This document shows positions 16,833 to 25,241 of a stretch of DNA of 64,000 nucleotides, one piece after another. How positions within the stretch are numbered: position 1 is the first letter of the stretch; each line of letters starts with the position of its first letter. Made by a program: the position numbers and the translations under genes. The notes under the pieces were generated by a model. It did not search any database, was not told the DNA's origin, and worked only from the letters and a program-made list of their open reading frames with translations. The stretch is from the NCBI RefSeq assembly GCF_000017205.1, contig NC_009656.1, positions 1,058,001-1,122,000 of the forward strand, written 5' to 3'. This stretch comes from Pseudomonas paraeruginosa PA7. GTDB lineage: Bacteria > Pseudomonadota > Gammaproteobacteria > Pseudomonadales > Pseudomonadaceae.

Positions 16833-17549
16833 ATGCGTGTCGCAATACTGGACGACGAGTCGGCCGAACTGGACCGGGTCGAGCAGACCCTCCAGCAGAT
16901 ACCCGCGCAGGGCGAACAGGCCTGGGTGGTGCACCGTTTCTCCCGGGGCGAGGACCTGCTCAAGCAACTCAAGCGGGAAACCTTCGACCTGCTGATCCTC
17001 GACTGGCAGCTGCCGGACCTCAGCGGCCTGCAGTTGCTGCGCTGGAGCCGCGAGCATCTCGACGCGCCGCCGCCGGCGATCATGCTGACCAGCCGCGACG
17101 CCGAGCAGGACATCGTGCAGGCGCTGAACAGCGGCGCCGATGACTACGTCAGCAAGCCGTTCCGCCCCAACGAACTGAAGGCGCGGGTCGCCGCCGTGCT
17201 GCGTCGCCACGCGGCGACGCGGCCGGCGCAGCACGAGATGCAGACCTTCAATGACCTCAGCTTCGACGACGCCGAACTGACCGTGACCCGCGCCGGCGCG
17301 CCGATCAGCCTGACCGAGCGCGAATACCGCCTGGCTCGCTGCCTGTTCGCCAACCTGGGGCGGCCGCTGTCGCGGGAATATCTCTACGAGCGCTTCTGGC
17401 CTCACGAGGAGGTGCTTTCCTCGCGACCGCTGGACACCCACATCTACCGTCTGCGCAACAAGCTCGGCCTGACCGCCGAGCGTGGCTGGCAACTGCTGAC
17501 CATCTATGGCTACGGCTACCGCCTGGAGAGCGTGGCGGCCGGGGAATGA
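16833..17549 (+). CDS. OmpR-family response regulator
   Basis: A 238-residue two-domain regulator. The receiver domain (1-120) has the acidic pair in ILDDES, the phospho-acceptor aspartate in LLILDWQLPDLSG, the conserved threonine region MLTSRDAEQD and lysine in DDYVSKPFRPNEL. A winged-helix DNA-binding domain follows (LTEREYRLARCLFANLG, RPLDTHIYRLRNKLGL, TIYGYGYRLE). No kinase is adjacent on its strand; the CHASE2 kinase 2.7 kb away is the nearest candidate partner. It is divergent from mucE across a 194-base gap. Confidence 0.88.
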   Translation: MRVAILDDESAELDRVEQTLQQIPAQGEQAWVVHRFSRGEDLLKQLKRETFDLLILDWQLPDLSGLQLLRWSREHLDAPPPAIMLTSRDAEQDIVQALNSGADDYVSKPFRPNELKARVAAVLRRHAATRPAQHEMQTFNDLSFDDAELTVTRAGAPISLTEREYRLARCLFANLGRPLSREYLYERFWPHEEVLSSRPLDTHIYRLRNKLGLTAERGWQLLTIYGYGYRLESVAAGE

Positions 17550-17571
17550 CCCGTCGCGCCGGCGGAAATGA

Positions 17572-17599
17572 AAAAGCCCCGCGGGTGCGGGGCTTTTCC
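17572..17599. terminator. Bidirectional terminator between response regulator and ppa
   Basis: GCCCCGC, loop GGGT, GCGGGGC, flanked by an A-run on the left and TTTT on the right. It serves the rightward response regulator ending at 17549 and the leftward ppa ending at 17614. Confidence 0.9.
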
Positions 17600-17613
17600 T
17601 GGCTGGGCGGCGC

Positions 17614-18141
17614 TTACTTCTGGAACGCGGCCACGGCCTTGGTGATTTCGGCGCGGGCGGCGTCGGCGTTGCCCCAGCCTTCGACCTTGACCCACTTGCC
17701 CTTCTCCAGATCCTTGTAGTTCTCGAAGAAGTGCTTGATCTGCTCCAGCAGCAGGGCCGGCAGGTCGGTGTATTCCTTCACGTCCTTGTACAGGACGCTC
17801 AGCTTGTCGTGCGGCACCGCGATCAGCTTGGCGTCGCCACCGGCTTCGTCGGTCATGTGCAGGACGCCGACCGGACGGGCGCGGATCACCGAACCCGGCG
17901 CCACCGGATAGGGGGTCACCACCAGCACGTCCAGCGGGTCACCGTCGTCGGCCAGGGTGTTGGGGATGAAGCCGTAGTTGGCCGGGTAGAACATCGGGGT
18001 GGCCATGAAGCGGTCGACGAACAGGCAATCGGTGTCCTTGTCGATCTCGTACTTGATCGGCGCATGGTTGGCCGGAATCTCGATAGCGACGTAGATGTCG
18101 TTCGGCAGGTCCTTGCCGGCCGGGATCTTGCTGTAGCTCAT
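17614..18141 (-). CDS. ppa: Inorganic pyrophosphatase
   Basis: A 175-residue family I soluble pyrophosphatase (PPi + H2O to 2 Pi) in the cytoplasm. Visible signatures are [49 protein letters not shown] (the metal-binding D-x-D-P-x-D motif) and [11 protein letters not shown]. The start at 18141 ([12 protein letters not shown]) fits the family length; a longer in-frame start at 18192 would cross the promoter -10 sequence. Confidence 0.96.
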   Translation of the reverse strand: MSYSKIPAGKDLPNDIYVAIEIPANHAPIKYEIDKDTDCLFVDRFMATPMFYPANYGFIPNTLADDGDPLDVLVVTPYPVAPGSVIRARPVGVLHMTDEAGGDAKLIAVPHDKLSVLYKDVKEYTDLPALLLEQIKHFFENYKDLEKGKWVKVEGWGNADAARAEITKAVAAFQK

Positions 18142-18181
18142 GGGTTGACTCCAGAGGTTTCTGGCCAAAAAAGAGGCCGCG

Positions 18182-18187
18182 ATTATA
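18182..18187 (-). promoter_or_regulatory. Probable -10 element of ppa
   Basis: A perfect TATAAT on the minus strand 40 bases upstream of the ppa start codon, inside the gap to mtfA. A matching -35 is weak, as is common in Pseudomonas. Confidence 0.5.
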
Positions 18188-18221
18188 GGCATATTCGCCT
18201 GGCGATGCCATGTACCGGCGT

Positions 18222-19052
18222 TCAGCCGTTAGTCGTGCCGCCCGCCGCCTCGCGGTAGTCCGGGTGCTCGGCCTGCAGGCGCCGCAGGCGTCGCAGCGGA
18301 TCCTGGCGGTAGAACAGCTGGAGCTGCTGGTAGACCGCCGGGTAGGCCTCGTGGAGAAGGTCCGGGGCGCTGAAGAAGTACTCGCTGGTGACCGCGAAGA
18401 ATTCCGCCGGGTCTTCCGCCGCGTAGGGATCGATGGCGGTCTGCGCATCGGGGTCGTGGTCGAGCAGCGCGTTCATCTCGTCGTAGGCGGCCTGCATGGC
18501 GCTCGCCCAGTCGCCGATGCGCATGCCGGCATGCAGCGGCGGCAGGCCGTTGGCGTCGCCGTTGAGCATGTCCAGCTTGTGCGCCAGCTCGTGGATCACC
18601 AGGTTGTAGGCGTCCCAGCCGCCCCCGCCGACGACGCCGGGCCAGGCCAGGACCACCGGCCCTTGCAGGGACGTCTCGCCGCTGCGTTCGTCGTCGAACT
18701 CATGGACCACGCCGCTGGCGTCGCGGTGTTTCTGCGGACTGACGAAGTCGTCGGGATACAGCACCAGTTCATGGAAGCCCTGGTACCAGTTCAGGTCCGG
18801 CAGGTGCAGCAGTGGCAGTTGCGCCTGCGCCGCCAGCAGCAGGCGGCCGAAGTCATCGAGATCGACGCCGGAGAGTGCGGTCAGGTGCTTGTCGGCGAGA
18901 AACAGCACGGCCCGCTCGCGCAGGCGGCGGTCCTCGTCGGCGTCCAGGCCGTCGAGGATCGGCAGGTGCCGGCGCACCTGCCGCCAGAGTTCGTCCGCCA
19001 CCGGGTGGCGCGCCAGCAGGCGTCGGCGCCGCCAGGCGCGGAACGACCACAT
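18222..19052 (-). CDS. mtfA: MtfA-family zinc metallopeptidase
   Basis: A 276-residue cytosolic protein. The zinc-binding HExxH is in [23 protein letters not shown], with further conserved [20 protein letters not shown] carrying the downstream glutamate. In Escherichia coli, MtfA is a peptidase that interacts with the glucose regulator Mlc; no equivalent partner is evident here. It starts two bases after the stop of the upstream DedA gene, so the pair is co-transcribed. Confidence 0.9.
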   Translation of the reverse strand: MWSFRAWRRRRLLARHPVADELWRQVRRHLPILDGLDADEDRRLRERAVLFLADKHLTALSGVDLDDFGRLLLAAQAQLPLLHLPDLNWYQGFHELVLYPDDFVSPQKHRDASGVVHEFDDERSGETSLQGPVVLAWPGVVGGGGWDAYNLVIHELAHKLDMLNGDANGLPPLHAGMRIGDWASAMQAAYDEMNALLDHDPDAQTAIDPYAAEDPAEFFAVTSEYFFSAPDLLHEAYPAVYQQLQLFYRQDPLRRLRRLQAEHPDYREAAGGTTNG

Positions 19053-19054
19053 GT

Positions 19055-19720
19055 TCAGTCGCTCTGGGCCTTGGCCTGCTTGGCGGCGCTGGCCTGCAGG
19101 CGATGGCGGATGAAGCCGAGGATCATCGGCAGCAGCGACAGCAGGATGATGCCGATCACCAGCAGCGACAGGTTCTTCTTGATGAAGGGCACGTTGCCGA
19201 AGAAGTAGCCCAGGGTCACCAGGCCACCGACCCAGGCCACGGTGCCGGCCACGCTGAACATGACGAAGCGCGGGTAATGCATCTTCGCCATGCCGGCGAC
19301 GAAGGGCGCGAAGGTCCGCACGATCGGCAGGAAGCGCGCCAGGGTCACGGTCTTGCCGCCGTGGCGGGCGTAGAACTCGTGGGTGCGGTCGAGGTAGTCG
19401 CGGCGGAACACCTTGGAGTCGGGGTTGCTGAACAGCCGCTTGCCGAGGGTCCTGCCTATCACATAGTTGGTGCTGTCGCCGGTGATCGCCGCGATCATCA
19501 GCAGGCCGCCGAGCAGCCAGGGATCCATGCCGCCGGTGGCGCAGATGGCGCCGGCGATGAACAGCAGCGAGTCGCCGGGAAGGAACGGGGTCACCACCAG
19601 GCCGGTTTCACAGAAGATCACCAGGAACAGGATGGCGTAGATCCAGACGCCATAATTGCTGACCAGCATGGCCAGGTAGGTGTCCAGGTGAAGGATCAGA
19701 TCGATTGGGTTGAAGTCCAT
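19055..19720 (-). CDS. DedA-family membrane protein
   Basis: A 221-residue protein of the DedA/VTT family, now regarded as lipid scramblases/flippases. Typical segments are [41 protein letters not shown], the amphipathic [28 protein letters not shown] and a final helix [20 protein letters not shown]. The glycine/proline-rich re-entrant motif and the arginines of the family are present. It heads a small leftward operon with mtfA; a TATAAT lies 45 bases upstream on the minus strand. A second DedA domain is fused to PAP2 at 38092. Confidence 0.9.
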   Translation of the reverse strand: MDFNPIDLILHLDTYLAMLVSNYGVWIYAILFLVIFCETGLVVTPFLPGDSLLFIAGAICATGGMDPWLLGGLLMIAAITGDSTNYVIGRTLGKRLFSNPDSKVFRRDYLDRTHEFYARHGGKTVTLARFLPIVRTFAPFVAGMAKMHYPRFVMFSVAGTVAWVGGLVTLGYFFGNVPFIKKNLSLLVIGIILLSLLPMILGFIRHRLQASAAKQAKAQSD

Positions 19721-19764
19721 TGAGCAACCTGCGGAGACAACGCGTTGAGCGGCAGAGGGCCGCC

Positions 19765-19770
19765 ATTATA
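19765..19770 (-). promoter_or_regulatory. Probable -10 element of the dedA-mtfA unit
   Basis: TATAAT on the minus strand, 45 bases upstream of the DedA start. The -35 is not obvious because a C-rich tract precedes it. Confidence 0.4.
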
Positions 19771-19913
19771 GGGGGGCGTCCGGACGGGTGGGGGGTTGTT
19801 TGTCGCGATCCCGGCAAAACCACTGATTGCAGGATGTTTCGGTAATTTTTCCGAAATTGGTCGGCATAAAGTCTGCAAGAACAGGAGAAATTTCTAGCAG
19901 GGAAGGACCCGCC

Positions 19914-21497
19914 ATGACATTCCAGCCTGATGCCCGGCCAGCGCTCAGCTTCACGCTGGGTACCGGGCGCGACCTCGCCGGGCAGGCCGCGCGGGCCCGC
20001 GCCGAGTGGCTCGTGGCGCGCCCCGGGCGGGCGCCGGCGTTTCTCCTGGCGCTGCTCTGGGGACATGGCTGCGCCAACGTGGTGCAGGCGCTCGAAGGAC
20101 ATCTCGACGGCCTGTTCGCCGACTACGCCTGCACTCCCGAGGGCTGGCCGGAAGCGCAGGCGGTACGCCAGGTGCTCGCCTCGCTGAACATGCAACTGTA
20201 CCGCCGACGCCGGGAGGGCGAGCCGGGGGTGCTGGAACTGGCGGCGGGGTTGCTGCTGGTCCACGGCGGCGGCGTGCACTTCTTCCAGTGCGGCGCGGTC
20301 GGCCTGCTGCGCTATTGCCGGGGCAGCCTGCAGCGCCTGGGCGGCAGTGGCCAGGCGCTGGGCAGCAGCGCGGAACTGGCGCTGGTCCAGCACAACCTGG
20401 CCCAGGTGACAGGCGAGCCGCTGTTGCTGGCGCCGCAGCCGTTGCTCGAGGTGGCCGACCTGCGCGCCCTTGGTGAGCGCTGCGCGGGGCTGGCCGAGGA
20501 ACGCCTGGACGAGGTACTGCAACCTTTGCTGCAGGCGCCGGGAGCGGTGGCGCTGGTCCTGCCGGGGGCCATGGGGGCGGCGCCCCCGGCGCCACGGCAC
20601 GCCGGCTGGCCGGCGCTGCGCAGCGCGCGGCCGGGCGAGTGCCTGGACGGCTGGACCTTGCAGGCGGCCTGTGCATTCGGTCCGTCCGGGCGACTGTTCC
20701 GCGCCCGCGACGAGGTGGGTCGCGAGGCCTGGCTGCTGCTCGCGATGACGGACGCCGACGAAGCGTTCTGGCAGCGTGAGTGGGCGTTGCGCCGTTGCCG
20801 GGTGGAAAGCCTGCCACGGGTGCTGTCGTCGCAACGGCCGCGCCGGCATGCTTACCAGTTGTTCGCCCCGCCGAAGTGGCCGGTGCGTAGCCTGCAAGAC
20901 TGGGCGCCGGCGCACCTGCCGCTGGATCCCGAATGCGCGCTGGTCCTGCTGGAACAACTGATCGAGGCCGTTCGCGCCCTGCAGCGGCGCGGTGTGCAGG
21001 GGCTGTGGCTGGCGCCGCGGCAGATCCTGCTGGACGAGGGCGGACGCCTGCTGTTCCTCCCCGAGGCCGCGGCGATTCTGCCGGGCGTGGCACGCCAGGC
21101 CATGCCGGCCGGGATCGTGCCACTGGCACCGGAACTGCGCGGTGGCGAGGCGGCCGACGGCCGTGCCGACCAGTTCGCCCTGGCGGCGCTGCTCTATTGG
21201 CTGCTCAGTGGGCGCTGGCCGCCGGTCGCCACCACGGAGGGCGCCGCCGGCAGCCGCTACGAGCCGCTGGGCGAGCGTCACGCGGGCCTGCCGGTGGGCT
21301 GGGACGGCGTCCTGGCGCGGGCGCTGGCGCCGCGGCCGGAGGCGCGCTTCGAGGCGTTGTCGGAATTCTGGCTGGCCTTGCAGAGGCCGCTAGCGCATCC
21401 CCAGCGAGCCCAGCCGCCACGCCGGCCGGGCCTGGGCGGGGTGCTGCTGGTCCTGCTCCTGGTCGGGCTGGCGCTGCTGGTCGGCCTGGCCGGTTAG
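19914..21497 (+). CDS. Tail-anchored PP2C-like/protein-kinase-like fusion, apparently catalytically dead
   Basis: A 527-residue protein laid out like bifunctional PP2C phosphatase-Ser/Thr kinase proteins. The N-terminal about 220 residues have the PP2C pattern, but the metal-binding DGMGG is replaced by WGHG and GDSR by GAVG. The kinase-like half (about 235-490) contains AVRALQRRGVQGLWLAPRQILLDEGG where HRDLKPxNIL is expected, LLFLPEAA instead of DFG, and no VAIK lysine (EAWLLLAM). A hydrophobic helix at the end (VLLVLLLVGLALLVGLAG) would anchor it in the membrane. GGAAGGA precedes the ATG at 19914. Probably a scaffolding or sensing pseudoenzyme; role unknown. Its 3' end overlaps the next gene. 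Confidence 0.7.
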   Translation: MTFQPDARPALSFTLGTGRDLAGQAARARAEWLVARPGRAPAFLLALLWGHGCANVVQALEGHLDGLFADYACTPEGWPEAQAVRQVLASLNMQLYRRRREGEPGVLELAAGLLLVHGGGVHFFQCGAVGLLRYCRGSLQRLGGSGQALGSSAELALVQHNLAQVTGEPLLLAPQPLLEVADLRALGERCAGLAEERLDEVLQPLLQAPGAVALVLPGAMGAAPPAPRHAGWPALRSARPGECLDGWTLQAACAFGPSGRLFRARDEVGREAWLLLAMTDADEAFWQREWALRRCRVESLPRVLSSQRPRRHAYQLFAPPKWPVRSLQDWAPAHLPLDPECALVLLEQLIEAVRALQRRGVQGLWLAPRQILLDEGGRLLFLPEAAAILPGVARQAMPAGIVPLAPELRGGEAADGRADQFALAALLYWLLSGRWPPVATTEGAAGSRYEPLGERHAGLPVGWDGVLARALAPRPEARFEALSEFWLALQRPLAHPQRAQPPRRPGLGGVLLVLLLVGLALLVGLAG

Positions 21498-22286
21498 CGG
21501 ATCGATCGCCAGCGTGCGGGTCTGTCCGCTGCGTTCCAGGTGCGCTTCGGCGATGAGTTGCTCCAGCCGGCCGCTGCGGCGCATCAGGCGCAGGTTGCGA
21601 TCGAGGCTGGCGGCCAGGGCCGCGCCGCGGCCGAGTTTCTTCGGCACCAGCACATAGAGCGGCTTGACCTCCAGTGGTGGCTCGATGAACACCAGGCGGT
21701 CCTTCAACGCCGGCACGTTGCGCGCCAGCAGATGGTAGCCGGTGTAGCGATCGACCACGGCCAGGTCGATACGCCCGCGCAGGAGCTTCTCGAGGTTCTG
21801 CCAGTCGTTGGTCACCGTGTCTCTGGTCAGGCTGCGGTCGGCGTCGAAGTCCTGCCGGTTGACGTAGCCGCGGACCACGCCGATGCGGTACGGACGCAGG
21901 CTTTCCAGGTGCGCCGGATCGACCGGCAGGAGGCGTTCGCGCTGGCGGAAGAAGCCCAGCTGCGAATCGAGCAGGGGAATGGTGGCATGGAACAGTTCGC
22001 CTCGCTCGGGCGACAGGTAGGCCGGCATCAGGGCGTCGAAGCGGCCCTCGGCGGTCTCCTTCAGGGCGCGCTGCCAGGGCAGGAAGACCAGCTCCGCGCG
22101 ATGCCCGTCGAGCGCCAGGGCTTCGGCCAGGATGCGGCTGGCGAGGCCGTTCCCCGGCAGGTCGGGGCCGACGTAGGGCGCCCAGTCGAGGGTTGCCACA
22201 CGCAGGGTGTCGGCCTGCGCGCCGGCCACGGCCAGGAGCAGGCCGAGCAGGACTGCGGGCCAGTGCGACGAAGGGCGCGAACCCAT
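21390..22286 (-). CDS. Periplasmic substrate-binding protein (family 3-like)
   Basis: A 298-residue exported protein. The signal peptide WPAVLLGLLLAVAGAQA is followed by a type 3 solute-binding fold: LRVATLDWAPYVGPDLPGNGLASRIL, FDALMPAYLSPERGELFHA and DLAVVDRYTGYHLLARN. There is no transporter gene beside it, so it may be an orphan sensor or binding protein. The last 36 codons are antisense to the membrane-anchor codons of the convergent pseudokinase gene and read as a low-complexity Q/P/D tail outside the fold, suggesting the frame was extended after loss of an earlier stop. Confidence 0.75.
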   Translation of the reverse strand: MGSRPSSHWPAVLLGLLLAVAGAQADTLRVATLDWAPYVGPDLPGNGLASRILAEALALDGHRAELVFLPWQRALKETAEGRFDALMPAYLSPERGELFHATIPLLDSQLGFFRQRERLLPVDPAHLESLRPYRIGVVRGYVNRQDFDADRSLTRDTVTNDWQNLEKLLRGRIDLAVVDRYTGYHLLARNVPALKDRLVFIEPPLEVKPLYVLVPKKLGRGAALAASLDRNLRLMRRSGRLEQLIAEAHLERSGQTRTLAIDPLTGQADQQRQPDQEQDQQHPAQARPAWRLGSLGMR

Positions 22287-22332
22287 GGTTGCCTCTGCGC
22301 TACGCGATCGGGTAGTGGAAGAACCTCTGCCT

Positions 22333-22794
22333 TCAGCTTAGTTCGTCGCTGATCGGCAGGGTGTAGTTCTTGAACTCGTGGTCCTCGCGGAAACCGATCG
22401 ACTCGTAGACCTTCTGCGCCACCTCGTTGTCGACGCTGGTGGACACCCGCATGCGCACCGCATGGGTGTCCCGGGCCATCTGCTTGGCGTGCTGCAGCAG
22501 GTGGTCGGCGACCAGTTGCCGGCGCGCTTCCTCGGCGACGTAGATGTCGTTGAGAATCCATACGCGCTTGAGCGACAGCGAGGAAAAGCTCGGATAGAGC
22601 TGGCAGAAACCGAGCAGCCGGTCTTCTTCGTCGGCCAGTGCCAGGTAGATCACCGACTCCTTGCGGCGCAGGCGTTTCTCGAGGAATTTGCGCGACGACT
22701 CGGGGTAGGACAGCATGCCGTAGAACTCGCGGTACCTGACGAACAGCGGCGCCAGCAGGTCGAGGTGTTCGAGGGTGGCTTGCACGATTCGCAT
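22333..22794 (-). CDS. GNAT-family N-acetyltransferase
   Basis: A 153-residue acetyltransferase. It has the GNAT order: MRIVQATLEHLDLLAPLF, core strands LGFCQLYPSFSSLSLKRVWILNDIYV, the acetyl-CoA loop region EEARRQLVADHLLQHAKQ (a variant of the R/QxxGxG/A motif) and VYESIGFRE near the end. The start at 22794 is chosen because the fold begins at once. Acceptor substrate is unknown; it lies downstream of the ethanolamine genes on the same strand but 160 bases away. Confidence 0.85.
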   Translation of the reverse strand: MRIVQATLEHLDLLAPLFVRYREFYGMLSYPESSRKFLEKRLRRKESVIYLALADEEDRLLGFCQLYPSFSSLSLKRVWILNDIYVAEEARRQLVADHLLQHAKQMARDTHAVRMRVSTSVDNEVAQKVYESIGFREDHEFKNYTLPISDELS

Positions 22795-22917
22795 GACGGA
22801 CCTCGCGGTGCGGGAAGGGGCTGTCGGAACGATGCAGGCTGCATGCCAGCAATGTCCCGATGCTGCCCAATCTCCCTGCAAAGCGCAATCCAGGCGAGCG
22901 GCCGGATGGTGCGAAGA

Positions 22918-22936
22918 GCGGGCGGCTGGCGCCCGC
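22918..22936 (-). terminator. Hairpin after eutC
   Basis: A 7-bp stem GCGGGCG/CGCCCGC with loop GCTGG directly downstream of eutC. The following bases on the minus strand (TCTTCGC) are only weakly T-rich. It is the likely end of the ethanolamine operon transcript. Confidence 0.45.
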
Positions 22937-22954
22937 CCGTCCTTCGGCCGGGGC

Positions 22955-23776
22955 TCAGTCCCTTGCCAGGAGGAAGTTGCCGGTGCGCGGAGCGTCGCCT
23001 TCCAGCGACTGGACCTCGGCTTCATCCTTCAGGTTGACCCCGGAAAGCTGCCGCCGGCAGGCCTCGCGCATGAGGTACAGCAGGCGGTGCGCGGCCATGC
23101 CGTAGCTGAGGCCTTCCAGGCGGACGTTGGAGATGCAGTTGCGGTAGGCATCGGTGAGACCGACCCGTGGCGCCCAGGTGAAGTACAGGCCGAGGCTGTC
23201 CGGCGAGCTGAGGCCGGGACGCTCGCCGATCAGGATCACGCTCATCCTGGCCCGCAGCAATTCGCCGATCTCGTCGGCCACCGCCACCCGTCCCTGTTCC
23301 ACCAGGACCACCGGGGACAGTGACCAGCCTTCGGCCAGCGCCTGTTCCTCCAGGCGTTCGAGGAAGGGCAGGGTGTGACGCTGCACGGCCAGCGCGGAGA
23401 GGCCGTCGGCGACCACGATGGCCAGGTCGATCTGCCCGTCGTAGCCGGCGGCGTGCTCGCGCAGGCGGCGCACCGAGGCTTCGTCGAGGCGCCGGCCGAG
23501 GTCCGGGCGTTGCAGGTAGACGTGGCGGTCGGCTGCGGCGCTGTGCAGCAGCAGGCTGTCGCGGCCGCGCTGGCGCAGGCCGTCGCCGATGGACGCATGG
23601 TCGAAGGGCAGGTGCACGGCGTCGCGCGCCTGGGCGTGGGCGTACTGGAAGTCCAGTTGCGGGCGGGTCGGCAGGCTGGTGCCGGTGCGGCCCAGGGCGA
23701 TCCGCGCGGGGGTCAGCTGGCGCAGCGGCAGCCAGGGGTTCTCGGCGCTGGCGTCGGGCAGGTGCTTGTCGTTCAT
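22955..23776 (-). CDS. eutC: Ethanolamine ammonia-lyase, small subunit
   Basis: A 273-residue small subunit that binds adenosylcobalamin with EutB and splits ethanolamine to acetaldehyde and ammonia. Typical stretches are [67 protein letters not shown] and [17 protein letters not shown]. The start at 23776 (MNDKHLP) lies 10 bases after the eutB stop, within one operon. There are no microcompartment shell genes, so the pathway is the simple cytosolic form. Confidence 0.95.
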   Translation of the reverse strand: MNDKHLPDASAENPWLPLRQLTPARIALGRTGTSLPTRPQLDFQYAHAQARDAVHLPFDHASIGDGLRQRGRDSLLLHSAAADRHVYLQRPDLGRRLDEASVRRLREHAAGYDGQIDLAIVVADGLSALAVQRHTLPFLERLEEQALAEGWSLSPVVLVEQGRVAVADEIGELLRARMSVILIGERPGLSSPDSLGLYFTWAPRVGLTDAYRNCISNVRLEGLSYGMAAHRLLYLMREACRRQLSGVNLKDEAEVQSLEGDAPRTGNFLLARD

Positions 23777-23786
23777 CGGCGTCTCC

Positions 23787-25181
23787 TCAGGCCAGTTGCG
23801 CCAGGGCCTGGCGGAACGCCGGCGGTAGTTCCTCACCGAAGCGGATACGCCCGTCGGCCTGGGTGAAGATGCCCATCCGCTGCAACCAGTCCTCGAATTC
23901 CGGCGCCGGCTTCAGGCCCAGCGTCTGGCGCGCGTAGAGGGCGTCGTGGAAGGAAGTGGTCTGGTAGTTGAGCATCACGTCGTCGGAGCCGGGTATGCCC
24001 ATGATGAAGTTGATCCCGGCGACGCCCAGCAGGGTCAGGAGCATGTCCATGTCGTCCTGGTCGGCCTCGGCGTGGTTGGTGTAGCAGATGTCGCAGCCCA
24101 TCGGCACGCCGAGCAGCTTGCCGCAGAAGTGGTCTTCCAGGCCGGCGCGGATGATCTGCTTGCCGTTGTACAGGTACTCGGGTCCGATGAAGCCGACCAC
24201 GGTGTTCACCAGGAACGGCTTGAAGTGGCGCGCCACCGCGTAGGCTCGGGTCTCGCAGGTCTGCTGATCGACGCCATGGTGGGCGTTGGCCGAGAGCGCG
24301 CTGCCCTGGCCGGTCTCGAAGTACATCAGGTTGTTGCCGAGGGTGCCGCGCTTCTGGCTGAGCCCGGCCTCGTAGCCTTCCTGGAGGATCTTCAGGCTGA
24401 TGCCGAAGCTGGCGTTGGCCGCCTCGGTGCCGGCGATCGACTGGAACACCAGGTCCAGCGGCACGCCGCGATTGATCGCCTCGATGGAGCTGGTGACGTG
24501 GGTCAGCACGCAGGCCTGGGTGGGAATCTCGTAGCGCTGGATGATCGCGTCGAGCATCTCCAGCAGGGCGCAGATCGAGGCCATGCTGTCGGTGGCCGGG
24601 TTGATCCCGAGCATGGCGTCGCCATTGCCGAACAGCAGACCGTCGAGGATGCTCGCGGCGATCCCGGCCGGGTCGTCGGTCGGGTGGTTCGGCTGCAGGC
24701 GGGTGGAGAGCCGGCCGCGCAGGCCGAGGGTGTTGCGGAAGCGGGTGACCACGCGGATCTTCTGCGCCACCAGGACCAGGTCCTGGACGCGCATGATCTT
24801 CGACACCGCCGCCGCCATCTCCGGCGTCAGGCCCGGAGCCAGGGCGCGCAGGCTGGCCTCGTCGGCGGCGTCGCCAAGCAGCCAGTCGCGGAAGCCGCCG
24901 ACGGTGAGGTGGGACACCGGGGCGAAGGCGTCGCGCTGGTGGGTGTCGATGATCAGGCGGGTGACCTCGTCGTCCTCGTAGGGGATCAGCGCTTCGTCGA
25001 GGAAGTGTTTGAGCGGGATGTCGGCCAGGGCCATCTGCGCGGCGACCCGCTCGCCGTCGTTGCTCGCCGCGACGCCGGCGAGGAAATCGCCGGAGCGCGC
25101 GGGGCTGGCCTTGGCCATCACGTCCTTGAGGCTGTCGAAACGGTAGGTCTCGCCGCCGACGCTATGGGTGAATCGTGCCAT
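23787..25181 (-). CDS. eutB: Ethanolamine ammonia-lyase, large subunit
   Basis: A 464-residue TIM-barrel catalytic subunit. Conserved family stretches include LGIDxGxx-like [80 protein letters not shown] and [24 protein letters not shown]. Normal length. It lies 60 bases downstream of the ethanolamine permease and is followed closely by eutC. Confidence 0.96.
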   Translation of the reverse strand: MARFTHSVGGETYRFDSLKDVMAKASPARSGDFLAGVAASNDGERVAAQMALADIPLKHFLDEALIPYEDDEVTRLIIDTHQRDAFAPVSHLTVGGFRDWLLGDAADEASLRALAPGLTPEMAAAVSKIMRVQDLVLVAQKIRVVTRFRNTLGLRGRLSTRLQPNHPTDDPAGIAASILDGLLFGNGDAMLGINPATDSMASICALLEMLDAIIQRYEIPTQACVLTHVTSSIEAINRGVPLDLVFQSIAGTEAANASFGISLKILQEGYEAGLSQKRGTLGNNLMYFETGQGSALSANAHHGVDQQTCETRAYAVARHFKPFLVNTVVGFIGPEYLYNGKQIIRAGLEDHFCGKLLGVPMGCDICYTNHAEADQDDMDMLLTLLGVAGINFIMGIPGSDDVMLNYQTTSFHDALYARQTLGLKPAPEFEDWLQRMGIFTQADGRIRFGEELPPAFRQALAQLA

Positions 25182-25241
25182 GTGTATCTCCAGCGCCCGG
25201 CCTCGCCGTGCGGCGGGCCGGGCTTTGCTTGTCGTTGTCGC

